From: Actinomycetota bacterium
GTDB lineage: Bacteria > Actinomycetota > Acidimicrobiia > Acidimicrobiales > Microtrichaceae
Reading direction: 5' to 3'
Length of the DNA: 10,760 nt
Assembly: GCA_005777415.1 (NCBI GenBank)
Contig: SXMI01000141.1
Span: 1-10,760, forward strand
Both the position numbers and the translations under genes were made by a program. Under the pieces are notes generated by a model. The model was not told where the DNA came from. It ran no database searches and saw only the letters and a list, made by a program, of their open reading frames with translations. Positions 1 through 6,150 of the stretch are shown piece by piece (positions within the stretch are counted from its first letter, which is position 1; each line of letters starts with the position of its first letter).

Positions 1-617
1 CCGGCAAGTCGACGATCGCCTCGCTCATCCCGCGGCTCTACGACGTCACCGGCGGTGCGGTCCGCGTCGACGGCCACGACGTCCGGGACCTGATGCAGCA
101 GTCGCTCCGTTCTGCGATCGGCGTCGTGTCCCAGGACCCGCACCTGTTCCACGCCACGGTCGGCGACAACCTCCGCTACGCGCGGCCCGGGGCGACCGAC
201 GAGGACCTGCGCGACGCCTGTCGCCACGCCCGCGTCCTCGAGGTCGTCGAGGCGCTCCCCCAGGGGTTCGACACCATGGTCGGCGAGCGCGGCTACCGGC
301 TGTCCGGCGGGGAGCAGCAGCGGTTGGCGATCGCCCGCATGATCCTGAAGGACCCGGCGGTCGTGATCCTGGACGAGGCGACCTCGTCGCTCGACACCGA
401 GAACGAGGCGGCCGTGCAGGCGGCGCTCGCCGATGCGCTCGAGGGGCGGACCGCCGTGGTGATCGCCCACCGACTGTCGACCATCACCGGGGCCGACCTG
501 ATCGTCGTGCTCGACCACGGCCGAGTGGCCCAGCAGGGCCGGCACCACGAACTGCTGGAGCAGGGCGGGCTGTACGCCGACCTGTACCGGGTGCTGGTGG
601 GCGCGGAGACGGTCTGA
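1..617 (+). CDS. ABC exporter ATP-binding domain, C-terminal part (5' truncated)
   Basis: This is the 3' end of an ABC transporter gene; the reading frame is open from base 3, so the true start lies left of the window. The first visible residues are the end of the Walker A loop (GKST). Then follow the Q-loop (VSQDPHLF), the ABC signature LSGGEQQ (from about base 300), Walker B with catalytic Glu (VVILDEA), the D-loop (SSLD) and the switch His (IAHRLST). This order and the LSGGEQQRLAIAR signature are typical of ABCB/MsbA-type exporters, in which an N-terminal six-helix membrane domain is fused to the ATPase. That membrane domain would lie outside the window. The substrate cannot be told from the ATPase alone. 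All visible ATPase motifs look intact. The stop codon lies inside the first copy of a 36-bp-period duplication that runs into the gap before the convergent SDR gene. Confidence 0.95.
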   Translation, partial: GKSTIASLIPRLYDVTGGAVRVDGHDVRDLMQQSLRSAIGVVSQDPHLFHATVGDNLRYARPGATDEDLRDACRHARVLEVVEALPQGFDTMVGERGYRLSGGEQQRLAIARMILKDPAVVILDEATSSLDTENEAAVQAALADALEGRTAVVIAHRLSTITGADLIVVLDHGRVAQQGRHHELLEQGGLYADLYRVLVGAETV

Positions 618-670
618 CCAACCGGAGCGGCGCGACCGAGCAGAGCGGTCTGACGAACCGGAGCGGCCCG
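611..670. repeat. Imperfect tandem duplication, 36-bp period
   Basis: The 21 bases at 611-631 recur at 647-667 with a single mismatch (C619 against G655), and similarity extends weakly to about 670. The first copy contains the last codons and TGA stop of the ABC gene; the second copy lies wholly in the convergent intergenic region. A short stem GACCG (634-638) / CGGTC (646-650) sits between the conserved parts. It could be a relic of slippage or part of a bidirectional terminator, but there is no T-run on the plus strand. Confidence 0.8.
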
Positions 671-684
671 AGGTCCGGCCGGGT

Positions 685-1461
685 TCAGGCCATCAGTCCG
701 CCGTCGACGGTGACGCAGGTCCCCGTGACGAACGACGACGCGTCCGAGGCCAGGAACAACGCGGCCCCGACGATCTCGGCGGGATCGGCGATCCGCTTCG
801 CCAGCGTGGAGGCCACGATGCGCCGGTGGAACTCGGGCTGGGCGAGCGTCGGGCCCATCATGTCGGTGTCGAACGGGCCGGGGGCGATCGCGTTGACCCG
901 CACGTGGGGCGCCCACTCCTTGGCCATCGTCCGGGTGAGGTTCCACATGGCCGCCTTGGTCGCCGTGTAGAGACCCAGGTACTCGGCGCCGGCGAACGCT
1001 CCGACGGTGATCACGTTGATGATGGACGGCGCCGGCGAGGACTGCAGGTGCGGGAGCGCAGCCGTCGCCAGCAGGACCGGACCCTGGACGTTGGCCCGGA
1101 ACGCGGCGTCGAACGCCTCCGGCGGCAGGTCGCCGAGCGGTCCACCGAGCGGGTTGGCGGCGGGGTTGACCAGCACGTCGATGCCGCCGAACCCGTCCAC
1201 GGTGGCCTCGACGAGGGCCGTGAGCTGCTCGGGCCGGCCGACGTTCGTCGGCACCGCCAGCGCTGCACCCCCGGCCGCCGTGATCTCCTCGACGACGGCC
1301 TCGCAGGCGTCGGCCTTGCGGCTGGCGACCACGACCCGGGCCCCGGCGTCGGCGAAGCCGAGGGCGATCGCCCGGCCCAGCCCGCGGCTGCCCCCGGTCA
1401 CGACGGCGACACGGCCGGTCAGGTCGAAGCTGGGACGAACGGGGTACGGCTGGTCGGTCAT
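685..1461 (-). CDS. SDR family NAD(P)-dependent oxidoreductase
   Basis: A 258-residue classical short-chain dehydrogenase/reductase, a cytosolic Rossmann-fold enzyme that oxidises or reduces an alcohol/carbonyl substrate with NAD(P)H. Visible are the cofactor motif TGGSRGLG (residues 22-29), an Arg after beta-strand 2 (VVVASRK, residues 44-49) that hints at NADP(H), the structural Asn in FRANVQG (N124), YTATK carrying catalytic Tyr165 and Lys169, and the C-terminal VTVDGGLM typical of the family. Two positions deviate. The usual NNAG is NPAAN (99-103). The catalytic Ser expected 13 residues before the Tyr is Thr152. The ATG at 1461 is chosen because AGGA lies 7 bases upstream and the length fits the family; a longer frame to 1590 would add an unlikely Arg-rich leader. 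It is convergent with the ABC gene and divergent from the stress-protein gene. The substrate is unknown; acyl or steroid alcohols are possible but unsupported. Confidence 0.93.
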   Translation of the reverse strand: MTDQPYPVRPSFDLTGRVAVVTGGSRGLGRAIALGFADAGARVVVASRKADACEAVVEEITAAGGAALAVPTNVGRPEQLTALVEATVDGFGGIDVLVNPAANPLGGPLGDLPPEAFDAAFRANVQGPVLLATAALPHLQSSPAPSIINVITVGAFAGAEYLGLYTATKAAMWNLTRTMAKEWAPHVRVNAIAPGPFDTDMMGPTLAQPEFHRRIVASTLAKRIADPAEIVGAALFLASDASSFVTGTCVTVDGGLMA

Positions 1462-1493
1462 GGCGACATCCTGCCGTGCCCGGCCCCGCCTCG

Positions 1494-1543
1494 GGGTGGT
1501 CCCCGCAGTCCGCTGTCGTACCTGCGATCTAGGGTGGTCCCCG
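1494..1543. promoter_or_regulatory. 12-bp direct repeat in divergent promoter region
   Basis: GGGTGGTCCCCG occurs at 1494-1505 and again at 1532-1543, 38 bp apart, in the 123-bp gap between the divergent SDR and universal stress protein genes. Sequence after each copy is also similar (CAGTCCG versus GCGGTCCG). The second copy overlaps the proposed -10 element TAGGGT. It could be a paired operator; this is inferred from position only. Confidence 0.4.
1530..1535 (+). promoter_or_regulatory. Candidate -10 element TAGGGT for the USP-xseA-xseB group
   Basis: TAGGGT fits the TANNNT pattern common for actinobacterial sigma-70 promoters. It lies 49 bases before the GTG start of the stress-protein gene, in a region where A/T-rich hexamers are rare. 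No convincing TTGACA-like -35 is seen at normal spacing. Confidence 0.3.
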
Positions 1544-1584
1544 GCGGTCCGACAGCCGGTCGGAGCCACGCACCGGAGGTCACC

Positions 1585-2055
1585 GTGCACGCACTCATCG
1601 CCACCGACGGATCAGAGGTGTCCCTGGATGCCGCCCGCAAGGGCATCGAGCTCCTCTCACCGACCCAGGTCACGCTGCTGACCGTGGCCGACACCTCCAT
1701 CGCCGAGGACTCCGGCGCCGGCGGGTTCGCCAGCAACCTGTTGAGCCCCGAGGAGTCCGCCCAGGCCCGGGACTCCATCCTGGGCGAGGGCTCCGACGAG
1801 CTCGACGCCACCGTCGCCGCCCTCGGCCTGGACCCCGCCATCGTCGACCGCCGACTGGTCGAGGGGGCGTCGGGGCAGATGATCGTGCACGTGGCGGGTG
1901 AGGTCGGCGCCGACGTCGTCGTCGTCGGCTCCCACGGCAAGGGCTGGTTCAAGCGGGTCGTCATCGGTTCCGTCAGCGAGTACGTCGTGCACAACAGCCC
2001 CATCCCGGTGCTGGTCGCCCGGCACGACGAGTCGGCCGAACCGGCGGCGGGGTGA
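1585..2055 (+). CDS. Universal stress protein (UspA family), ATP-binding type
   Basis: A 156-residue single-domain universal stress protein. The N-terminus MHALIATDGSEVS matches the first strand of the family, with Asp8 where nucleotide-binding members carry it. The C-terminal half has the ATP-binding signature G-2x-G-9x-G-S: GSHG at 115-118, then nine residues, then GS at 128-129. This supports the ATP-binding subclass rather than the non-binding UspA type. The GTG at 1585 is preferred because GGAGGT (1575-1580) precedes it and the domain begins there; the frame stays open upstream but reads as non-coding antisense of the SDR gene. Its stop overlaps the xseA start in GTGA (2052-2055), so the two genes are probably translationally coupled. 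Such proteins typically respond to starvation, hypoxia or damage. Its placement before exonuclease VII genes is suggestive, but no direct role in repair can be claimed. Confidence 0.92.
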   Translation: MHALIATDGSEVSLDAARKGIELLSPTQVTLLTVADTSIAEDSGAGGFASNLLSPEESAQARDSILGEGSDELDATVAALGLDPAIVDRRLVEGASGQMIVHVAGEVGADVVVVGSHGKGWFKRVVIGSVSEYVVHNSPIPVLVARHDESAEPAAG

Positions 2056-3359
2056 GCCCGCCGGCGACCAACGGGTCGACCGGGGCAACCGGGACGACGA
2101 CCGTCGGCACCTGGACGATCGCCGCGCTCCACGAACGGATCACCGGACTGCTGTCGCAGACCTTCGGCGACGAGCTCTGGGTGGAGGGCGAGATCCTCGA
2201 GGCCTTCACCTCGGGTGCCGGCCACACCTACCTGACCCTTGCGGACCCGGACGCGCCTGCCGTGTACGGCCACCAGCCGCAGTTGTCGGTGACCCTCTGG
2301 AAGGGTCAGCGCAAGCTGGTCGAACGCCGACTGCGGGAGGCGGGCGGGAACGTGGAGCTGACCGAGGGGATCCGCGTCCGGATCGCCGGGTCGCTCCTGA
2401 CCTACTCGCCACAGAGCCGAGTTCAGCTGCGGATGACCGACGTCGATCCCGAGTTCACGCTGGGCGTCCTGGGCCAGCAGCGGGCCGAGGTGCTGGCGGG
2501 GTTGCAGCGGGACGGCCTCATCGGGCGCAACGCCACCGTCCCCATGCCCACCCTGCCGCTGCGGATCGCACTCATCACCAGCCTCGGCAGCGCGGCCCAC
2601 GCCGACGCGCGACACGAGCTGGAGCACAGCGGGGTCCCGTTCACCGTGCTGGAGATCGACGCCCGCACCCAGGGCGCCCAGGCCGTCGGCTCCATCATCT
2701 CGGCGCTCGAGCTGGCGGCCGGTCTGGCCGTGGACGCCGTGCTGTTGGTCCGCGGCGGCGGCTCGGCGACCGACCTGGCCGCCTTCGACGACGACCGACT
2801 GGCCCGGTCCGTGGCGCTGTACGGCCTGCCCGTGGTCGCAGGGATCGGCCACGAGATCGACCGGAGCATCGTCGACGAGGTGGCCCACCTGTCGGCCAAG
2901 ACCCCGACCGCAGCTGCGGCCGCGCTCGTGGAGCAGGCCGCCCGGTCCATGGACCTGTTCGAGGAACTGGCCGAGGCCGTCGCCGTCACCGCCCGGCGTC
3001 GGCTGGAGCGGGCAGCCGCGAGCGTGGAGCTGTGTTCGCAGCGGATCGCCAACCGGAGCGGGCGTGCGCTCGTGCTGGCGGCCAGCCGGATCGGCGACTG
3101 CGAACGGCGTACGGAACGGTCGGCCCGGGCCCTGCTCGACCGGTCCGACACGATCCTGACGGCGCTCGACGCCCGGGCCCGGATCCACGATCCGGCACTG
3201 GCCCTCTCCCGGGGCTGGTCGATCACGCGCACCGCCGACGGAGCCATCGTCACCGACGCGTCGTCGATCGACGAGGGCCGGACGATCACCACCACGCTGG
3301 CCCGGGGCTCGATCGACTCGGTCGTCACCTCGACCGACCCGATGACACCGACCCGATGA
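2052..3359 (+). CDS. xseA: Exodeoxyribonuclease VII large subunit
   Basis: A 435-residue large subunit of exonuclease VII, the cytosolic nuclease that degrades single-stranded DNA to acid-soluble oligonucleotides in repair and recombination. An N-terminal OB-fold (about residues 20-130, beginning near WTIAALHERI and including LWVEGEI) should bind single-stranded DNA. The nuclease domain follows, with the family motifs LVRGGGSATDL (232-242), GIGHEID (264-270) and KTPTAAAAALV (283-293). A long charged helical region (about 295-375), which binds small subunits in the family, precedes the LSRGWSITR strand near residue 385. The GTG start overlaps the preceding stop (GTGA). No good ribosome-binding site is visible, which fits translational coupling. 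The last residues (TSTDPMTPTR) are encoded by a 14-bp tandem repeat, and the stop codon lies inside its second unit. The family assignment is firm. Confidence 0.96.
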   Translation: MSPPATNGSTGATGTTTVGTWTIAALHERITGLLSQTFGDELWVEGEILEAFTSGAGHTYLTLADPDAPAVYGHQPQLSVTLWKGQRKLVERRLREAGGNVELTEGIRVRIAGSLLTYSPQSRVQLRMTDVDPEFTLGVLGQQRAEVLAGLQRDGLIGRNATVPMPTLPLRIALITSLGSAAHADARHELEHSGVPFTVLEIDARTQGAQAVGSIISALELAAGLAVDAVLLVRGGGSATDLAAFDDDRLARSVALYGLPVVAGIGHEIDRSIVDEVAHLSAKTPTAAAAALVEQAARSMDLFEELAEAVAVTARRRLERAAASVELCSQRIANRSGRALVLAASRIGDCERRTERSARALLDRSDTILTALDARARIHDPALALSRGWSITRTADGAIVTDASSIDEGRTITTTLARGSIDSVVTSTDPMTPTR

Positions 3360-3393
3360 CACCGACCCGATGAGACCGACCCGATGACACCGA
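3333..3393 (+). repeat. 14-bp tandem repeat across the xseA stop codon
   Basis: Four consecutive 14-bp units (ACCGACCCGATGAC, with one G for C in unit 3) occupy 3333-3388, followed by a 5-base partial unit. The xseA stop TGA (3357-3359) is inside unit 2. The remaining units fill most of the 44-base gap to xseB. Each unit carries ATGA. Because 14 is not a multiple of three but the stop falls in unit 2, adding or losing later units would change only the xseA-xseB spacing. Confidence 0.95.
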
Positions 3394-3403
3394 GAGGAAC
3401 CAC

Positions 3404-3625
3404 GTGAGCGAGGAGACCGATGACACCACGTCGACGATGGGCTTCGGCGCCGCCCTGCGGGAGTTGGAGGGCATCGTCGCCGAGCTCGAGTCGGACGAGC
3501 TCGACGTCGACCGGCTCGCCGACCGTGTGGCACGCGCCGGCGAGCTCGTGCGCACCTGTCGGGCCCGCCTCGATGCGGCCGAGTTCGCGGTCGACGAGGT
3601 GCTCCGACGTGACGGCGACGACTGA
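3404..3625 (+). CDS. xseB: Exodeoxyribonuclease VII small subunit
   Basis: A 73-residue small subunit of exonuclease VII. It is almost wholly alpha-helical and matches the family pattern: GFGAALRELEGIVAELESDEL (residues 13-33), then DVDRLADRVARAGELVRTCRARLDAAE. The family forms helical hairpins, several copies of which surround one large subunit and are needed for stable activity. The start is GTG at 3404, with GAGAGGAA (3392-3399) acting as the ribosome-binding site about 5 bases away. The first 12 residues are acidic and Thr-rich and probably disordered. It lies 44 bases after xseA, with the gap filled by a 14-bp repeat array, and is presumably in the same transcript. Length and position next to xseA make the call firm. 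Confidence 0.95.
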   Translation: MSEETDDTTSTMGFGAALRELEGIVAELESDELDVDRLADRVARAGELVRTCRARLDAAEFAVDEVLRRDGDD

Positions 3626-3641
3626 GCACACCGATATCCGG

Positions 3642-3668
3642 ACCGGACCGGTGACGTGAACCGATCGG
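3642..3668. promoter_or_regulatory. Palindromes upstream of the TetR gene (possible operator)
   Basis: ACCGG-A-CCGGT (3642-3652) is a perfect 11-base inverted repeat, and CCGATCGG (3661-3668) a perfect 8-base palindrome. Both lie in the 97-bp gap before the TetR-type gene. TetR regulators often bind palindromes near their own promoter, but these lie 42-68 bases before the proposed -10 and GC-rich palindromes arise by chance. They could also help end xseB transcription. Confidence 0.2.
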
Positions 3669-3709
3669 ACGACCCTGCTCGACGCACCGTCCACGAGTCG
3701 CCGCGCAGG

Positions 3710-3715
3710 TAACTT
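3710..3715 (+). promoter_or_regulatory. Candidate -10 element TAACTT for leaderless TetR mRNA
   Basis: TAACTT fits TANNNT and ends 7 bases before the GTG at 3723, so transcription would begin at or next to the start codon. The only Shine-Dalgarno-like string, GGAG (3717-3720), is just 2 bases from the GTG and too close to act normally. Leaderless mRNAs are common in actinobacteria. No -35 match is clear. Confidence 0.35.
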
Positions 3716-3722
3716 CGGAGCC

Positions 3723-4370
3723 GTGCCCCGACGAGATGTCCTCACCCGCGAGTCGATCGTGTCGGCGGCGCGGGAGATGCTCCGGACCACAGACCTCGAC
3801 CAGGTGTCCCTCCGGAAGCTCGCCGGTGCGCTCGGCGTGACGGCGCCGGCGTTGTACGCCCATGTCCGCGACAAGGGCGACCTGCTGCAGGCCGTCGCCG
3901 AGCTCGGGTTCGGTGAGCTCGTGGCCCGCATGGAGGCCGTCGACGCCACGGATCCGCTCGACCGGCTCCGCGGCTACGGCCACGCCTACGTGGACCTGGC
4001 GCTGTCCGACCCCGAGGTCTTCCGGGTCATGTTCCGCTACCGCCCCGCCACCATCGAGGTGCCGGAGATCGACAACACGCTGCCCGAGGCCACCGCGGCG
4101 TTCGCACTCCCCGGCGACGCCGTCGCCCAGGCCATGCGGACGGGCGCGATCCACCCGGACCACGACCCCCTTCGGGTGGCCCTGCTGCTGTGGACCACGA
4201 ACCACGGGGTCGCCAGCGTCCTGCTGCTCGGCGCCCGGGGTGGCGAGGTCTTCATCCCGGACGACTTCGCCCACCTGGTCGACGACGTGATCGACACCAC
4301 CCTGGCCGGCCTGGCGGCGGCGCCGACCCGGTCGGCCCGGGAAGGTTCCGGTCAGTCGAGCTCGGCGTAG
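3723..4370 (+). CDS. TetR/AcrR family transcriptional regulator
   Basis: A 215-residue one-component repressor-type protein. The N-terminal TetR DNA-binding domain is clear: TRESIVSAAREMLRTTDL forms helix 1, and VSLRKLAGALGVTAPALYAH (residues 28-47) holds the helix-turn-helix, followed by VRDKGDLL. The C-terminal part is a helical ligand and dimer domain resembling the WHG/TetR_C_33 type, with YGHAYVDLALSDPEVFRVMF near residues 80-101. The inducer is unknown. The GTG at 3723 is the only start that keeps the usual short N-terminal arm. The gene is separated by 97 bp from xseB and likely has its own promoter. Its last 19 bases (4352-4370) overlap the end of the convergent hydrolase gene, so the Ser-rich C-terminus is shared DNA. 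It may regulate itself or the neighbouring hydrolase pair, but no shared operator is evident. Confidence 0.92.
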   Translation: MPRRDVLTRESIVSAAREMLRTTDLDQVSLRKLAGALGVTAPALYAHVRDKGDLLQAVAELGFGELVARMEAVDATDPLDRLRGYGHAYVDLALSDPEVFRVMFRYRPATIEVPEIDNTLPEATAAFALPGDAVAQAMRTGAIHPDHDPLRVALLLWTTNHGVASVLLLGARGGEVFIPDDFAHLVDDVIDTTLAGLAAAPTRSAREGSGQSSSA

Positions 4371-5017
4371 CGGGCCAGCGCATCCCGGAGCGGGCGTTCG
4401 ACCACTCCGGGCTCGGCCGAGACCGCCTGCACCCAAGGCGGGCGGACCAGGGTGTCGACCACGATCGGCTCGTCCAGGTCGCTCTCCTCCAGCAGGAACC
4501 GGACGAAGGTCTGGGCGTACGACGACGGCCTCGGGTCCCGAGCCAGCTCGACGAGCGCGTACGGGTCCGGGGGCGCCTGGGCCCCGGGGAACGGGGCCAC
4601 GATGCTCGGCGAACCCGGCTCCGTACCACCACCGGCCAGACCGGGGCCGTCGACCAGCACCACACCGCGCACCGTGTCCGGCCGGGCCGCGGCGGCGAGC
4701 AGGCCGATGTAGGCGCCCAGACCACGACCCACGACCGTGACCGGTCCGGTGTGCTCGAGCGCCGTGTCGACGTCGGCGACGAGGATCTCGGCGGTGTAGC
4801 CCCCGCCGGTCGGCACCGTCGAGCGGCCATGACCGGTGAAGTCGAGCCCGAGCACCGGCCCCGGCCAGTGGATGTGGGCCGGAACGGCCGCCGGCGTGGC
4901 CTCGCCCAGGCCGTGGAGGAGCAGGAGGGGCCGGAGGTCCGCACGGCCCGGGTCCAGGCGGTGCAGCGCCAGGCGGATCCGATGGTGCTGCAGCCAGGTC
5001 GGCTCGTCGCCGGTCAC
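4352..5017 (-). CDS. Alpha/beta-hydrolase-fold protein lacking the Ser nucleophile
   Basis: A 221-residue protein with the start of an alpha/beta-hydrolase fold: LLLLHGLGEA (oxyanion-loop HG at 35-36), LDFTGHGRS (58-66), the nucleophile-elbow strand VTVVGRGLGAYIGL (93-106) and VVLVDGPGL (119-127). The elbow reads G-R-G-L-G; Gly99 (codon at 4721-4723, GGT) replaces the Ser, and a single base change from AGT would give this. No His stands in the C-terminal part where the catalytic His belongs, and the protein is shorter than usual (about 260-300). Hydrolase catalysis by the normal triad is therefore unlikely. The start is GTG at 5017, in a GTGA overlap with the upstream hydrolase gene, with GGAG 8 bases before it. 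It is probably co-expressed with that gene, as a binding partner, a non-hydrolytic fold member or a decaying paralogue. The frame is intact and has no internal stop. Confidence 0.82.
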   Translation of the reverse strand: MTGDEPTWLQHHRIRLALHRLDPGRADLRPLLLLHGLGEATPAAVPAHIHWPGPVLGLDFTGHGRSTVPTGGGYTAEILVADVDTALEHTGPVTVVGRGLGAYIGLLAAAARPDTVRGVVLVDGPGLAGGGTEPGSPSIVAPFPGAQAPPDPYALVELARDPRPSSYAQTFVRFLLEESDLDEPIVVDTLVRPPWVQAVSAEPGVVERPLRDALARYAELD

Positions 5018-5916
5018 GACAGGAACTCCAGCACCAGGTCGGCCACCCGTCGGGGCTGTTCGATGTGGACGAAGTGACCGACGCCGTCGAGCGCGACGAC
5101 GCGGGCATCGGGTGGCAGGTAGCGATCCAGGTCCTCGGGCCGGGTCCCCCAGCCCATCACCTCCGGCTCCAGGCCGAGCACACCCAGGAACGGTGCGGCC
5201 ACACCGGGAAGCTGCCGCATCGACCAGTCCGGGTCCCACGGACCGAACCCCCCGAACCGCATGGTCGGGTCGATCTTCCAGCGCCAGCCGTCCTCGGACT
5301 CGACGGCCCCGACGGTCACCAGGAACCGCAACCACTCGGGCGACAGCCGTGGGTTCATCCGACCGCGCCGCGCCGCCAGTTCGTCGATCGTCCCGGGACG
5401 GCGCTCCTTGCCCACCAGCGACCGCCGGTGGCCGAGCCACGCCCCGAGCTCACCCCGGATCGACCGGATGCGCTCTCGCTCGCTCACATCGGACATGCCA
5501 GCCCCTGACGGCAGGCCGTCCAGGTTGACGAGCGCCCTGACCCGCTGGGGCATCGTGGCCGCCAGGTACATGACCATCGACCCACCCTTGGAGTGACCGA
5601 TCAGCGGCAGTGGGTCCGAGGAGACCGAGGCGAGCACCTTGGCGGCGTCGCGGACGTCGGCGTCCCAACTGTAGAGCTCGGACCGGTCCGAGTCGCCGTG
5701 CCCCCGCTGGTCCCAGCCGACGACGCGCCACCCCTCGTCGGCGAGCATCGGGGCGAACACGTCGAGCGTCTCGGCGAAGTCGAACCCGCCGTGCGCCACC
5801 ACGACCGGCGGATCGTCCGGATCACCCCACTCGACGACGGAGATGGACACGCCGTCGGAGTCGACCCGGCGGCGACGGTCCGGCCGTCGGGCTCCCGGGT
5901 ACGTCCCGTGCTCCAT
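5014..5916 (-). CDS. Alpha/beta hydrolase
   Basis: A 300-residue alpha/beta-hydrolase, probably a cytosolic esterase or related enzyme of unknown substrate. From the ATG at 5916, the visible features are the N-terminal strands ISVVEWGDPDDPPVVVAHGG (oxyanion HG at 42-43), VVGWDQRGHGDSD (65-77), the nucleophile elbow IGHSKGG with Ser109, and a C-terminal GVGHFVHIEQP with catalytic His281. The acid position after strand 7 reads LGLEPEV, so Glu250 or Glu252 may replace the usual Asp. A cap-like helical region with many Arg residues lies between about 140 and 225. An in-frame GTG at 5925 is an alternative start; the ATG is preferred because the purine-rich GGGGTGG sits just upstream of it. The gene leads a two-gene minus-strand unit, and its stop overlaps the start of the second hydrolase-like gene by 4 bases. 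It is divergent from the histidine kinase gene, 234 bp away. Confidence 0.9.
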   Translation of the reverse strand: MEHGTYPGARRPDRRRRVDSDGVSISVVEWGDPDDPPVVVAHGGFDFAETLDVFAPMLADEGWRVVGWDQRGHGDSDRSELYSWDADVRDAAKVLASVSSDPLPLIGHSKGGSMVMYLAATMPQRVRALVNLDGLPSGAGMSDVSERERIRSIRGELGAWLGHRRSLVGKERRPGTIDELAARRGRMNPRLSPEWLRFLVTVGAVESEDGWRWKIDPTMRFGGFGPWDPDWSMRQLPGVAAPFLGVLGLEPEVMGWGTRPEDLDRYLPPDARVVALDGVGHFVHIEQPRRVADLVLEFLS

Positions 5917-6032
5917 CTGATCCACCCCCGGTCCGTCGTCCCCGCTGTCGGCGGCACGCCCACCCGCTCCCGGATGCTACGACCGTCGTGGCCCCAGCCG
6001 GAACGGTGTGACCGGAGACCACCGCTCCTCGG

Positions 6033-6038
6033 TAGGCT
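6033..6038 (+). promoter_or_regulatory. Candidate -10 element TAGGCT upstream of the kinase gene
   Basis: TAGGCT fits TANNNT and lies 112 bases before the kinase GTG in the 234-bp gap between divergent genes. It matches the TAGGNT form of two other candidates in this window. No clear -35 is present. Nothing else could be recognised in the gap apart from GC-rich sequence. Confidence 0.3.
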
Positions 6039-6150
6039 CGCACCCACGGAGCCGAGCACTGGACGGACTCCCGCCGGCCGGTCGGCGCCGAGCGGGCTCG
6101 CTGACCGAGGGGGCGCACCACCCGGGACGGGATGGGGCGCGGACCCCGGC

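Noticed and set aside
826..1584. Upstream extension of the stress-protein frame
   Set aside because: This part overlaps the SDR gene on the other strand and has shadow-type composition. The domain and ribosome-binding site support GTG 1585.
1458..5108. Minus-strand open frame of over 1,200 codons
   Set aside because: It lies antisense to the USP, xseA, xseB and TetR genes, which have clear family motifs. Its product is low-complexity Arg/Gly/Pro/His-rich sequence. Very GC-rich DNA lacks stop codons in such frames by chance.
5593..6150. Upstream extension of the kinase frame
   Set aside because: It overlaps the divergent hydrolase gene and has no usable start codon between there and GTG 6151.
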